A stretch of 64,000 nt of DNA from Litomosoides sigmodontis (lineage: Eukaryota; Nematoda; Chromadorea; Rhabditida; Onchocercidae), in assembly GCA_963070105.1 (NCBI GenBank), contig OY718807.1:7975983-8039982 (forward strand). The letters run 5' to 3'. The notes beneath the pieces are model-generated. The model was not told the origin of the DNA. It did no database searches and saw only the letters and a program-made list of their open reading frames with translations. Position 1 is the stretch's first letter, and each line of letters opens with the position of its first letter. The position numbers and the translations under genes are program-made. Below are positions 20,816 through 43,780 of this stretch, in pieces.

Positions 20816-22303
20816 TACCTAAAAAAAAAGTTACTGTAACAGAAGCAAAACATCTTTCCTAAAAACGAAAACTCTCAAACTTTATAAATACCTCACTATA
20901 AGAAAAGCTATGTGTAAAAATTATTCAAATTTAAGCAATTAGCAATATGGTTTAAAAGTTAAAGAGCATGAATACGAAATAATTTAAGCATATATTTTCA
21001 ATAATTATATTACTTTGAAAGATAGTGCAAGAAACGACCAACTGATCACTAGTTGGTAAAAAATAAATTAAATAAATTTGAACTTAAATACTCAACCCTA
21101 TCAAAGAAAAACAAAACATTCTCAACTCAACTGAAGAATAAACTGAATGAATAAGTCTTAAAAATCAAATAAACTGACACTTAGAAGAGTAAAAAGACAA
21201 ACAATGAACTTTTCCAGCCCCTCTCCCGCCCTGATCCCCCCCCCCCCCGCCCCCCGCTCGCCCTCGTAATTAATCCAATAATTCGTATTAGAAACGCTTC
21301 CTCCTTCCACAGTGGTAGAGGCAGCCTGGCAATCCATCCTCCACCACTGGCCCAACCACACCGCACATCATTCACACCGATTCCTTTCCTGTCGCTATTT
21401 GAATACTAACTTGCGAGTGTAAGGTTTGCATTCAAATTGCCGGGGATGCTTCCGTGAACATTTATTTATCTTGCGCATCTGGTCTTCTTAATCATTCATA
21501 ACTAATCTTACTCTTAATCAATGCTAATTAATGGGTTTTTTAATCAGCTACCTGGTCTCCTTGTAATTTTTGTGTTCGATCCATGCATTACTTTATGTAA
21601 TACATATTCTAAAGGTTTTTTCCTTTATCTTCTTTTGAAAGTGCACTCTTCTGAAAATCTCAGCAATCGTTTGTCTTCTTTCAATTTTACCTTCTATATT
21701 TGAATTTTCAGTTTTGATGTATTGCTCTTTCTAATGTTTGTTAGAGGATTGTATTCGAGAAATGATGGCATGATTTGATTTTGTGTAACGTATCATTTTA
21801 CGTCATATAATGCGTTTGCTCTTTCTTTACACGGCACCTACAACGTTTGATTTCAAAGTGTTTTGAATTTTCGATGTAAATATATATGAAAATTTTATGA
21901 TTGAAACATTTTAGTATTAACGGAATTACGGATGCAATTGCATATGCTTGAACTTATCTGTCGTTAACGATAGTAATTATAGCAGAAGTTAACTGATTGA
22001 TACTTTACAGTAAGTGCTATTATTGTAATAGGAATACGATTTCTTTCACGTATGATCTTTTTGTGATTGGCAGCGCTTAAGTGAAATGGCATATTAATTG
22101 TGTTTGTCCTATAATATTTGTTCTTTTTGCAGTATTCCTATCAATGACTTTTTTGTTAGTATTTGATAAGTCGTAAAAATTTTCCGGAATCTTTTCCGGA
22201 TGTTTTTTTAACGAATTCCGAATATAATGGTGAATTGTTCAGCTAATGGTCATTTTGTTTTTATTCAGGAGCGTTTTTTCAATGAAGCTGTAGAAAGGTA
22301 GAA
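20816..22303. promoter_or_regulatory. Divergent intergenic region between LHPP and MED20
   Basis: A 1.5-kb gap between divergently transcribed genes, so probably holding both promoters. It contains an unusually GC-rich island at about 21215-21420 with a C13 run (G-rich on the LHPP sense strand) and a 19-bp element at about 21038 with CCAACT/AGTTGG arms. A 3' splice site at 22268 lies 35 nt before the MED20 ATG. No conserved ORF recognised. Confidence 0.5.
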
Positions 22304-22897
22304 ATGGGTGTTGCCTGGGTTTTCGAAACGGATAAAAGTGCGGTTAGCATTGAACGTGCAATCGAAGGAGAAGGTGGCATGAAACGTGGCATTTTCACGG
22401 TTGATTCCACCCCATTCAAGCCGAATGATAACGTTCAAGGAGCTATCAATCATGTGTTCATTCTGCATCACTCACGTTTTCCGCAAAGTACGTTCACAAT
22501 CGCACCAAATGAAAAACAAAAACAATGCCCACGTGCAATATCCGATCGTGGATTCGATTGTATCCTGGCAAAGCTGAGTTCCGGATTGGTGCAAGATACG
22601 GCTGGAAAGTTTGAAGTTTCTGGTCATGAATATACCCTGCAAGACTTTATTGTTCGAACGGGGAATGCGTCAATGGGTGTGGTCAGCAAAGGTGTTATTG
22701 TTGAGATTGAATATGCACCATCTTGTGTAGCATCTCAATGTGGTAATTTTTTGCAAGAGTTTGTAGCACTGTTTTTTCCGGATCATGTTGCTGATAGGCC
22801 AGCGGTTTTGCAAAAAACCCAACCAGAGCCGTACAGCGCGCTTGATACCATGCATCAGTATTTGGATATTTTTCAAAATATGCGGAAAAAAACGTAA
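22304..22897 (+). CDS. mdt-20: Mediator complex subunit 20 (MED20/TRFP)
   Basis: Single-exon 197-residue protein; MED20 is about 200-210 residues in animals. It begins MGVAWV as in other MED20 proteins and keeps the family blocks: ILHHSRFPQSTF near residues 50-60, DFIVRTGNASMGVVSKGVIV near 112-131, EIEYAPSCVASQCGNFLQEF near 133-152, and a C-terminal helix ALDTMHQYLDIFQNMRKK. MED20 forms the head-module tail with MED8 and MED18, which links RNA polymerase II to transcription factors in the nucleus. A 3' splice site (ttattcag, ending 22268) lies 35 nt upstream, so the transcript is either trans-spliced or has a 5'-UTR intron. It converges on the transporter gene, 318 bp away. The intronless CDS is unusual here, but the codon use looks native. 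Confidence 0.94.
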   Translation: MGVAWVFETDKSAVSIERAIEGEGGMKRGIFTVDSTPFKPNDNVQGAINHVFILHHSRFPQSTFTIAPNEKQKQCPRAISDRGFDCILAKLSSGLVQDTAGKFEVSGHEYTLQDFIVRTGNASMGVVSKGVIVEIEYAPSCVASQCGNFLQEFVALFFPDHVADRPAVLQKTQPEPYSALDTMHQYLDIFQNMRKKT

Positions 22898-23215
22898 GCC
22901 GTCCGTTTTGTGTATTATAGGCATTGCATCCTACGTTACTGTTGATAAGTTGAGGATTATAAAAGTTTGGAAGACTTTGAGAAAAATTGCACTTGTCGAA
23001 GGAGTACAATTAACTGAAAGATAGCTATGATTTCAGTTTGAAATAGATCCTCTTTATCAGGTTAACTTTGAACGCCTCCACAAGTGAAAGTTTGATTTTA
23101 TTATCTAAAAGCTGTTCATTATCTTCATTGATCAGTGTAATAGCTTCAAAACTTTGAAATTATCTCCTACTTAGCTGAGCTGATTTATGCTAATTTCAGT
23201 ACATGAAGTTCATTT
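22898..23215. other. Convergent 3' intergenic gap
   Basis: A 318-bp gap between the MED20 stop and the transporter stop, presumably holding both 3' UTRs. No gene seen. Confidence 0.7.
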
Positions 23216-30220
<7,005 letters not shown>

Positions 30221-30245
30221 TGTGGACGTTCAAAGCTTCTAGTTG

Positions 30246-31787
30246 CTGCAATTAGTACGACATCTGAAGCAGTTATGAGGTAAGACGTCTAATAAAAGGC
30301 AAAAGCGAAAAAAAAAAGAGAAAAATATGAGTAGTTGCTGTGGGTGTGAAATTAGAACTTTAATCCAATCATGTTTTACTCGGTGTGTTGTTAGGTAGAG
30401 AGCATTAGTAATGATTAAAGTTGAAAACTTTAAATTTTCACATTTGCGATAGAATAAAAATATATGGATTGGACAATTGACACTTTGCAATTTCATCTTA
30501 AATCTCACTAGCTAAATTTCTGCAAAATTTCTGCAAAAGAAAAAAAACGATTGTTTTTTTTTGCTTCAAAATGAAAACAATGTGTGCTAATTGTTTGGAA
30601 CAAAGCATTTTGTTTGCTTTATTACAAAAGCAGGTCATTTTTTTTCTAGAAAATTTAAATTTTAGCAGATATTTCGGGCGGTTTTATAAACGTGCATTAA
30701 AGTGACATTGGCGAGTTAACAACATCATTCTCACCAAATGTTGTCAAATCAAACATTATTGAACACTTACAAAAAAAAATGAAGAAAAAAACATTTTCCT
30801 TTTTTTCACAAAATTCTGAATTATTTCTTTTTCTTTTAGGTTTTTGAATCTTTTTGAAAAGAAATCTTCACATCTTGCTAATTTTATAATCGTTTTGTTT
30901 TTGAAAGTTCAATGATTGGAGTGGTAGTTGTGATTAATTTTTCTCAAATTTTCATGGTGAATATATGATCCCATGATCCCCTCTAGTTATCGATATTACA
31001 GTTTAATATCATTGCATATATTTTGTGTCGCAAAAATTAAAATAATTTATAACAAGTGTGTGCAAATAATTAAAATAATTTATGTTGCAGCGATCTCTCA
31101 TTCAAATGATTAGTCGTGTTAAAAAAAGGACCTAAATAATCTAAATACAACGCATCATTTAGCCAATTTTCATCGCTATTTCCAATCGTCATGCTTATAC
31201 ATTGAGGATTGAACTGCTAGAAACCAATTCACATGCCGAAATTTCCCACTCCAATAATTCTATTCAGTGATTATGCATAATCAGCTAGCACTTTTTTATT
31301 TTCATGTACTCTCCTTCCACTCAATAGTATTTTATCAGAGCGTTCTCTCAATCTACTTCCATCCTATCTATCTATAGGATATAAAATCTGTTAATCCATT
31401 AATCAGGGATGCGTAGCCAGCTATAACTTTCGTGCAAAGACCAATTAAAAAAAAACGCTGATCAGCAAACATTGCAAAACGTCCAATTCTCGAGAAAGTA
31501 TCGTTCAGAAATTTTTGGAAGATGAAAAAAATCGGCACATATAAAATGGGATATTAGTCATTAGTTGATGTGATATTATTTGTATTCATTTGCATAAATG
31601 ACTGCAATTAGAAATGCTTCATTTGAAATTGTTTACTAATTACAGAGGTTGTTTCTTCGTCATATTTTGCCATAACTTACGTCTGATTATTTAATTAGGC
31701 TTGTGAGACTTGCAGGAGAGACAAATATTAATACATTTCATACTGTTTATGACTAGTCATAAAAAGCGGATTTATTCTTAATTATTC
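30246..31787. other. Intergenic gap between ZGPAT and transporter
   Basis: About 1.5 kb of AT-rich sequence with poly-A/T runs on the 5' side of the transporter. The sequence next to the 30246-30247 acceptor has a TACTAAT-like branch site on the minus strand. It should hold the transporter promoter and the ZGPAT 3' UTR. No gene seen. Confidence 0.6.
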
Positions 31788-34700
31788 TTAAAAGATATCC
31801 TTCTTCTTCCTTCGAGTATCCATCAGATCACTGACTCGCTGCTGTTGGCTCAGCAGCTGTTGCATTTCGTCGCGACATTTTACCAAATTTTTCTTCAGCT
31901 TATTGGCTGTAGCAGAATCACGTTGATTACGTGTAATACCTTCACGCAGTTTACGTTCTCTATCTTTCAGCTCCCTCAACTTCTTGTCCAAATTCAATGC
32001 TTGAACACCGAGAGCTGCTGAGGAACAATTCTGAAAAATAGTTTTTCAAGCAATATGATAAGCCCCCTACATATCATTTTTTGTCATTATAATTAGTATG
32101 CTAAAAAAATAAAGCGGAAAAAATGCACGTTTAAGAACATAACAAAGAATTCATGATGAACAAGCATAAAAGTTGATTTTAAATATGATATTTTAATTTT
32201 ATTAACTGACTCAATAAATATTGTTAAGATCAACATATGTATTTATCAGTAACGAAGTAATGCTTTCTCTTCCCTTTCTCCTTTTCCCCACCCTACCTCA
32301 CAAAAAGAAACATGATCTCAAGTAAAAATGATTCCAGTCAAAAAAACGTTGAAAAAATCAAACTGGAAGAAATCAACTTTAAAAATCAACCAATAGACTT
32401 GTGGTGATCTGATAAGAGTCTGTTCACCTGTAATTTTTCCATGTCTTGCACATCATCCTTTTGCTCTCCCTCGTTTGGAGGTTTGTTTAACTTATCATTC
32501 AGTAATTCGAAAACATCAGTTGGTTGCTCCGCAGTTTTCAGCTGTTTTTTTATTATCTGTCTTACCTGTTGCTGATGAGATTTCATTCCGTCTACCACTC
32601 TTCTGTTCTTAGCTTCCATACACGTATCCAATGATTTATCTTTGAAAAAATAAAAACGCCTCATAAAATAAAATAAAAACAACAGAGAATATCAAATAAT
32701 TTATTATATGCAAGTAAAATTCGCAAACGCCTGTTAGCCCATGACGTGATTCAGACTGCTAATGTATAGGATAAAGCAGAACCACCACTATCAACAATCA
32801 TGCAACATTAATGACTCCCGTACATATATCTGAGCTTTACCTAAAATAAAAAGTGAGGAAAAATCAAAAATTGACATACTTTTAGGGAAAATTACTGGTT
32901 GTATGGCATGTACAATGCCATCGGATCTTCTACCAAGTCCTTCACCAGCTCGATAACCCATCTTCAATAGCAGTTTCATTCCGATACCACGTGTATGTTT
33001 TTCCCAATCACCAATATCACCAATGGTTACATTTCCGCGCCTTTCCTGCTTATACTCTTCCCATGAAGTTGTTGCTATGTCTCGGGTAGTAACTTCATCT
33101 AAAAATCTACTTCTAACTTGTATTAACTTCCATTAATAAAAATTTAATGTATTACAATCCTGCTCACAGCAGGAATTTTAACTTCAAAAAAAGATACAAT
33201 TGAACTGATTAGGTGTTGAACCAACCACATTCCACTGAGAGTTCAAATAGCAAGAATATTAAGTAATTGACATTAAGTCGATTACGCAAAATGATTACTT
33301 GCTTGTACTAATCAGCAACGCGAGGCTCATCCCATTAAATTGCTCTTTTTTTTTCAATATTTCTTTATAAAGAAAAAATGCATCTTGACAGTTTTAAACA
33401 AAAATTTAGTAAGTATTCGAATCTGGAAAAATTTTGGGTACAACGACCTTCAGTATCATTAGATAGCTGCGCGATTGGATAAACTTTATTTCGATCCACA
33501 GCAATTTCTTTTCCCGTGAGCAGTAACCGGACGGCCAATTTTTCATCATCTATAGCAGTAACCCGAGCACTGCTCCAAAGCTTATTTTCACCCATTACGA
33601 GTACGAGAGAGCTTTCTTTTATCACCCTAGATAAGACCAAGAACTTTTTTTACAAAAAAAGAAAAAAAGAATGTTTAAGAAAGGATATGCGAAAAATGCA
33701 AAAATGGAATGCTTATTCATTCTTCAATTCATTACATCAATCTGTCCATGGTGTGCAATAACACAATAAATACATGGAAGCATAGTTTACAAACATACGA
33801 AATATCGGGTTGTTGGTATTCTTGGAGCGATGAAAACAAAACTTCTTCGCCATGCGAAAAACGACATTCACTTCCATAATTACAGCGATCACTAAGAAAA
33901 TATTCACAAGGTTTCATTGCTGCTTCAAGAGGGTGACCATACAATACTTTAACCTACAAACATGAAATTACAAGGAATTAGATCAAATGAAATGCTAAAA
34001 TTTTGATGGTCATTTTATCAAACACAAAGTCTCTCCCTCAATCACTTTTCAACATTAGAAAATGGCTTTAAACTTACAGAAATTGGTTTAGCGTAACAAA
34101 CCTTGAGGTTACCCTCTTCCTCATTTGAATTTTCAACAAAATCTAAAATAACGGCATCGTGCAAATGTACTGCTTGATCAACGGTTCGATTGTATGGTGC
34201 AAAGCAATGCATTCCAATTAACTGACTAGAATCTTGCACGTCAGCCGTAGTAGAAATTTCATTAAAATCTTGCTCAGTAACTGAGTTTGTTTCATCTTCT
34301 GAAATAAACTCAACAACGCCTTCGAGATGAACAGACTTTCTAAAGTCCCGACGGACAAAATGTTGGAAACCTGACTAAACTTATAAAATCATTTTCGGCA
34401 ATTCTTAATGTAAGGTAACCGAACATTAATCCAGCTACCTGTAGCTAAAATTACCAGTAAATGCTACTTAATCCGATGAGGGAACAAATGATATCCATAA
34501 CCACCAGTATTCAGGACCACCGCATGGCTTGCGATCAATAAGTGCAAGGATCAACACCTAATGTAAACTTGAACATTTCACACACGGAACTTTTTGCTTA
34601 CAAAGCTAGAAATTTCTTCATAGACATCTATATACCAAAATTGAAATTTCTTTACCGGTCAGGAGCTCAATAAGCTCCACTAAATCAGAACGTGAATCCA

Positions 34701-35064
34701 TCAGAGCATTTCTTTTTTGAAGATCTGCACATGTTTCAAGCTCTGTGTCAATTTCTTGTAGCTAAAAATGAAATGCTACATTGAAATCACTTCTGAAGAT
34801 TTAAAATAACCTTGATCTCTCAAGCAAAGCTTTGGCCTCAACACAATTAATCTTCTGCAATCTTTCATCTACAAACAGTTCGACAAGAGATATTTACTGC
34901 ACAACAACGAAAGTATCTCCACTTTTATCTCTGTGCTATACAACTATGAAATGAAATAATCGTCAAAAGTGATGAAAATTTATGCTTTGTTTAGAAAAAA
35001 TTAATCTAAAACAGTCTTCACATACCTGCAACCGGTAGCTTTCCAATTCACTCTGTTCCATCAT
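31788..35064 (-). CDS. ZGPAT: Zinc finger CCCH-type with G-patch domain protein (ZGPAT)
   Basis: Eight exons, 481 residues: 35026-35064, 34656-34761, 34078-34370, 33799-33953, 33448-33626, 32880-33098, 32428-32639, 31788-32030. The N-terminus (YRLQLQEIDTELE, then LVELIELLTG) matches the vertebrate ZGPAT coiled-coil start. A CCCH finger lies at residues 162-180 (CEYFLSDRC, CRFSH; spacing C-x7-C-x5-C-x3-H). A Tudor-like segment follows (ENKLWSSARVTAIDDEK). The G-patch starts near 294 (HTRGIGMKLLLKMGYRAGEG), followed by the family block PKNKSLDTCMEA. The C-terminus is a charged coiled coil (MDTRRKKKDIF end). Vertebrate ZGPAT is a nuclear DNA-binding repressor that recruits NuRD, and G-patch proteins often activate DEAH helicases; the role here is inferred. 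It lies 610 bp downstream of figl-1 on the same strand. Confidence 0.93.
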
Positions 35065-35673
35065 AATTAAATTCCAATGACAATATCAATTCAAACTCCA
35101 AGTATGAAACGTAATGATATACAAAATCATTCTGCTTTAACCGACACCTCGAAGTACTTAAGCTAAACCGATTTAATTTTTTTTTCCATAAAACGTAACG
35201 AAGTAAGTCCATTCAATGGTGTTTTCGCATTTTTGCAACTTTATATGCAGTGCTTGATATGATCAAAGCAAGATATAATTGAATATAATAAAGTGAAGAA
35301 TGGATACTTGAACTGTAAAAGCTCAATATGATGGCAATATGAAACTGAAAAAGTAACTAACTGTTTAGGTTAGTCGCGTAACGAATTAGAAGGTCTCATG
35401 CTAAAGATCAAACTCAAAAGAAATTTATCAAACAAAACGATTTCCGAAACTGGACAGTGTAAACACAAAGTTTAGAATGTCACGGAAATCAACAATAACC
35501 GAAAAATCATACATCGTTTTCAATACATAACAGTGAACAATGAAATCGTCCACTTTCATCGAAAAAAAAAGAAAACGTTGATTATGAGAAAAAAATTATT
35601 CCAAAATTTCCTAAAGAAATCGTAGTTCGAGATAATGAAATGTTCTAAAATGTCCTTTAAAATCAATATCGAT
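35065..35673. other. Gap between figl-1 and ZGPAT
   Basis: About 0.6 kb between the figl-1 stop and the ZGPAT start, both minus strand. It holds the figl-1 3' UTR and either the ZGPAT promoter or an intercistronic region of an operon. No ORF of note and no clear polypyrimidine/AG just before the ZGPAT ATG. Confidence 0.6.
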
Positions 35674-39996
<4,323 letters not shown>

Positions 39997-40229
39997 CCAA
40001 TCCAGTGATAGATTTTACCTGATCCAACAAAAAAAAAAACTTATTACCGTGTTTTTTTATTAATATACGAAACTTTACACAAATTCGGAACGTAAGCGAT
40101 ACGAAGTGATGCGTAATTGAGGACGTAAGAAACGAGGAAACAAGTGTAAAACAATTTCACAGCTAATTTTAGCACTCTTCACTACCACTGTCATCTTATT
40201 GCTAGCATTCATCATACAATCATTCATAC

Positions 40230-40320
40230 ATTCACACACACACACACACACGCACACACACATACACACACAAACACCCACACACGCACACGCACACGCG
40301 CACGCAAACATCCACGCACG
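40230..40320. repeat. CA/TG-rich microsatellite
   Basis: CA repeat with CG and CCCA interruptions upstream of figl-1. ORFs on both strands here are repeat artefacts. Confidence 0.9.
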
Positions 40321-41250
40321 CATTCACAAACACGCAAGAATCAAACACATGCAAATATTTCGTCCTAATTCGCGTGAACGTTTCGCGGAACATAATGATA
40401 TTCCTTTCTGTTTTTAATTATAGTAATAGCTGAGTTGCACACTATTTCGCACACTTTTTTAGTCTATCACCATACACTATTTAGCCGTAACATTTCCGCT
40501 TGTTATCTCCCAAATTCTATGCTATTTCAGTCAATGCCAATCTCGGAATGTCTGTCTGCACGAAGGAAGGCATCACTACTATCTTCCGCATTCAACCCTC
40601 CCATATTTACAAAAGCGAGGCGTTGCATGCACGTTACAGGAAAGATATTTGTATAAATATACGATCCGGAAATTATCACATTGTAGTGGAGAATATGTCT
40701 CATCCGGAAAAGTCTTCATCCATAAACTTTCCGGAAAACATTTAATTGATAACTTCACATAACTCAACGATCAATGCTTAAAATACGTTGAAACGTTGCG
40801 CACATTCCAAGTACGAAAGAGAGATTGAATTTTGATAGTAAATTCTTGATCCATTTCCTAACTTTTTATTTTTTAGTTTTTGATTTAAATTTCAAATTTG
40901 AGTCCAAATTCTTCTCTCATTTCTAAAGATCTTAGGTAAATCATACTTAAATTGTGCAAATTTAGCTCTTTTTTGTTTATTCTTTACAACTTTTTTCTAA
41001 AACATTTTTTTTTTCATTTTTTCCAACGTCAAATAAAGTTCAACATTTTTTTTGTGCTTAATTTTAATGGTAAATTTGCAACCATAAAGACTTACGAACA
41101 GTTAGACTTCTTTTTGCTAATAAATTTCACATTTTACAATTATTAAATAAAATTTTAAAATGTGTGCAGTTGAGTTAAATTGCAAAAAATTATAGGAAAT
41201 TTTTGCAAAAAATTTTGACACTGCTGCTGTGTGAGTGATAGAGTGTGAAG

Positions 41251-41315
41251 TTATTTGAGAATCAAATTATCTGAGATCTTCGAGAGAAGTCTCGGATAAT
41301 TTAATTCTCGGGTGA
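41251..41315 (+). ncRNA. miRNA-precursor-like hairpin
   Basis: A 65-nt inverted repeat that folds into a nearly complete stem. The arms 41251-41281 and 41286-41315 pair over about 30 positions with one A:C mismatch (41263/41303), one bulged base (41277) and several G:U pairs. The loop is GAGA (41282-41285), a GNRA tetraloop closed by C:G. Size and shape match an animal pre-miRNA. The sequence is not one I recognise, so the call rests on structure alone. The fold is nearly as good on the minus strand, so the orientation is not fixed. A MITE-like palindrome is the alternative. Confidence 0.35.
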
Positions 41316-41551
41316 AATGTTGCAGGTATGGAATTCTCCACATATATTTGCATCTTTTTTCCTGAATGTAATTTTTAGGAAAAAAGTGAATTGCAATCAA
41401 ATTTCATCAATTTTAACAAATTACTGAGTTACACACTCAGAGGGTTTAGCAACGTGCAAGCAATACCCTTACGAGTTGTTGAACTCTTGCACTGCCTTTT
41501 TTATGATAATTTATAATTTATGAAAAGTAATGCTTAACGCTCTGCTGTTAT

Positions 41552-41805
<254 letters not shown>

Positions 41806-43499
41806 TAAATTTTATTCATTGAAAAATTATTTGCCAATACATATGTATATATATATGCGCAGCTTCATTCATCTCTATCCCTTTTGAAATCAAAAATTTC
41901 CTTCACGCTTTAACATATGAATATATTTTGGCGAAGCAGAATTGATGAATGATGTAACTTAGGCTTTTCACGTTAGCTTAGCTTATCAATCCTCTCGTTG
42001 TTGGAAATGAAAAAATGGCGATGTGCGTGTCAAAACCCTTTCCAAATCGCATATCTTTTAATCAGCCAGATGATGTCTGAAGATGATTGAATGATTAATT
42101 ATTAATTAAGTGAATAATAGATGAATGCATAATAGAAGTGCTTTTGGCTAAACAGCTTCATCCTAACTCCTTCGTTTATAATGGAAAAAATAGCCCTTCC
42201 ATATGAGCATCGTCCATTTCACATGAAACGATAAGCTCGCAGCTATCATCCATTCTCTCATCGCATTTCAAATATTTTCAACAATTTTTAACATCAAAAT
42301 ATCAATACGTTCTTGAATATTTTTTGTGCAAAAAAAAAAAGAGAAAAACACAAATATTTTCACTTTTTTAAACTAACAAATTCTTCTTTTTTTTTTTAAT
42401 TTTTTTTCAATATTTTTATGAAAACTTTTATTTTTTTTCTTATATCTTATGCTTTGTAACATTTTAAGCTTAGTGTGTTAGAATGGATTTTCGGAGTTTT
42501 ATTCACCTGAACTTAACTTATCATAGCTTTGAATTGCTTGACACATTTATCATATTTTATTTGTGCGTAAGTTGAATGCACGTAAAATGACCTTTATTCA
42601 CGTAGGCACTTCATGTGCGTGTAAGATAACAAGTTTATCATTATCCTAATTCATACATCAAGTTAGATGGGATGAATTTTTATTTGAAAAAAATTAGGAA
42701 ATTGAAAATTTACATTGTATAGTCAATGTAAATTTCACCACACATTATGTTGCAGGTTAATTTGCTTAGATAGAATTATAAAATTAATTAAGTGAAAATT
42801 ACAGGAATGCATGTTTGATGTACAAAGAAGGAAAAAGGAAGAAATTCCTAAATTTTTGATAAAATAGGAGGCAGAAACTTTTGGCTTCTTAGATATGTAT
42901 TATTTTATTCAATACATACATCCGTTAAATAATTGTTCATTTCCAATTTTAGTATTATCATAGATAGTTACGTAACATAGCTAATCACAAGTAACACGTA
43001 TCACGTAAAATGATACAGCGAGGAGAGGAATGTCATGTAAAGCAACTGTTAATTGTGAATTGACAATTGTGGTGATGAATTCACTGACGTGGCAAATTCA
43101 ACAGCAGGTGGCGTATCGGTTTTTACTGTCGTATCTCTTCCATCATTCACGCTATTGTTCACGTTCAATTTCCGCATCAGTAATTTTCACAATGTTTCAT
43201 TTTCATCATTTAAGAAATGAAGTTATAATTTTTCTTTACTTTTGCTAATTAATTTAAGAACTTCAATGTTTTTATAAAATATATTGTTTCATTTAAAAAA
43301 AAAAAAGCTGTATTATTTGAATGGTTTTTGTATCGAGTTAATTATCGCATAAATGTTGCACAATGAGAAGCAACAATGATTATTACCATACCTAATAAGT
43401 AAGTGGTAAATTCGCTACTGCAAATCGTCGATATAAATTAAGACAATTTTTGCAAATTTATTGAAATTTAGCTAGTCGAAACAGCATTTGTTGAATGTT

Positions 43500-43780
43500 A
43501 GCAAAAAATATGATAGTAATTGTAATAATAATGATAATAATAATTAATAATAATAGTAATAATAATTGCAATAATTAATAATAATGATTAATATTATTAA
43601 TTATTAATAATAATGATAATAATAATAGATAATAATGATATTAACACCCTCTTTTTCTGCTTTCTATTAGGACAATAACGATAGCGATTACAATAATAAT
43701 AGTAATAATAACAATAATGATAATAGTAATGCTTGAAGATGACGAAAAATGATAATAATAATAACGGTAATTAAATAATT
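43500..43780. repeat. Degenerate AAT repeat tract
   Basis: AAT units with GAT, AGT and TTAA variants, split by a short unique segment near 43646-43680. Confidence 0.7.

Noticed and set aside
21158..21375. Two overlapping minus-strand frames with Gly-rich sequence upstream of LHPP
   Set aside because: They arise from the C-rich island; no splice site joins them to LHPP in phase and no domain is seen.
22670..23009. Minus-strand frames antisense to MED20
   Set aside because: Shadows of the MED20 coding exon.
34811..34868. A possible ZGPAT exon bounded by an AG and GT on the minus strand
   Set aside because: Its length (58 nt) breaks the frame, and the direct join of exon 1 to 34761 gives YRLQLQEIDTELE, which matches the family.
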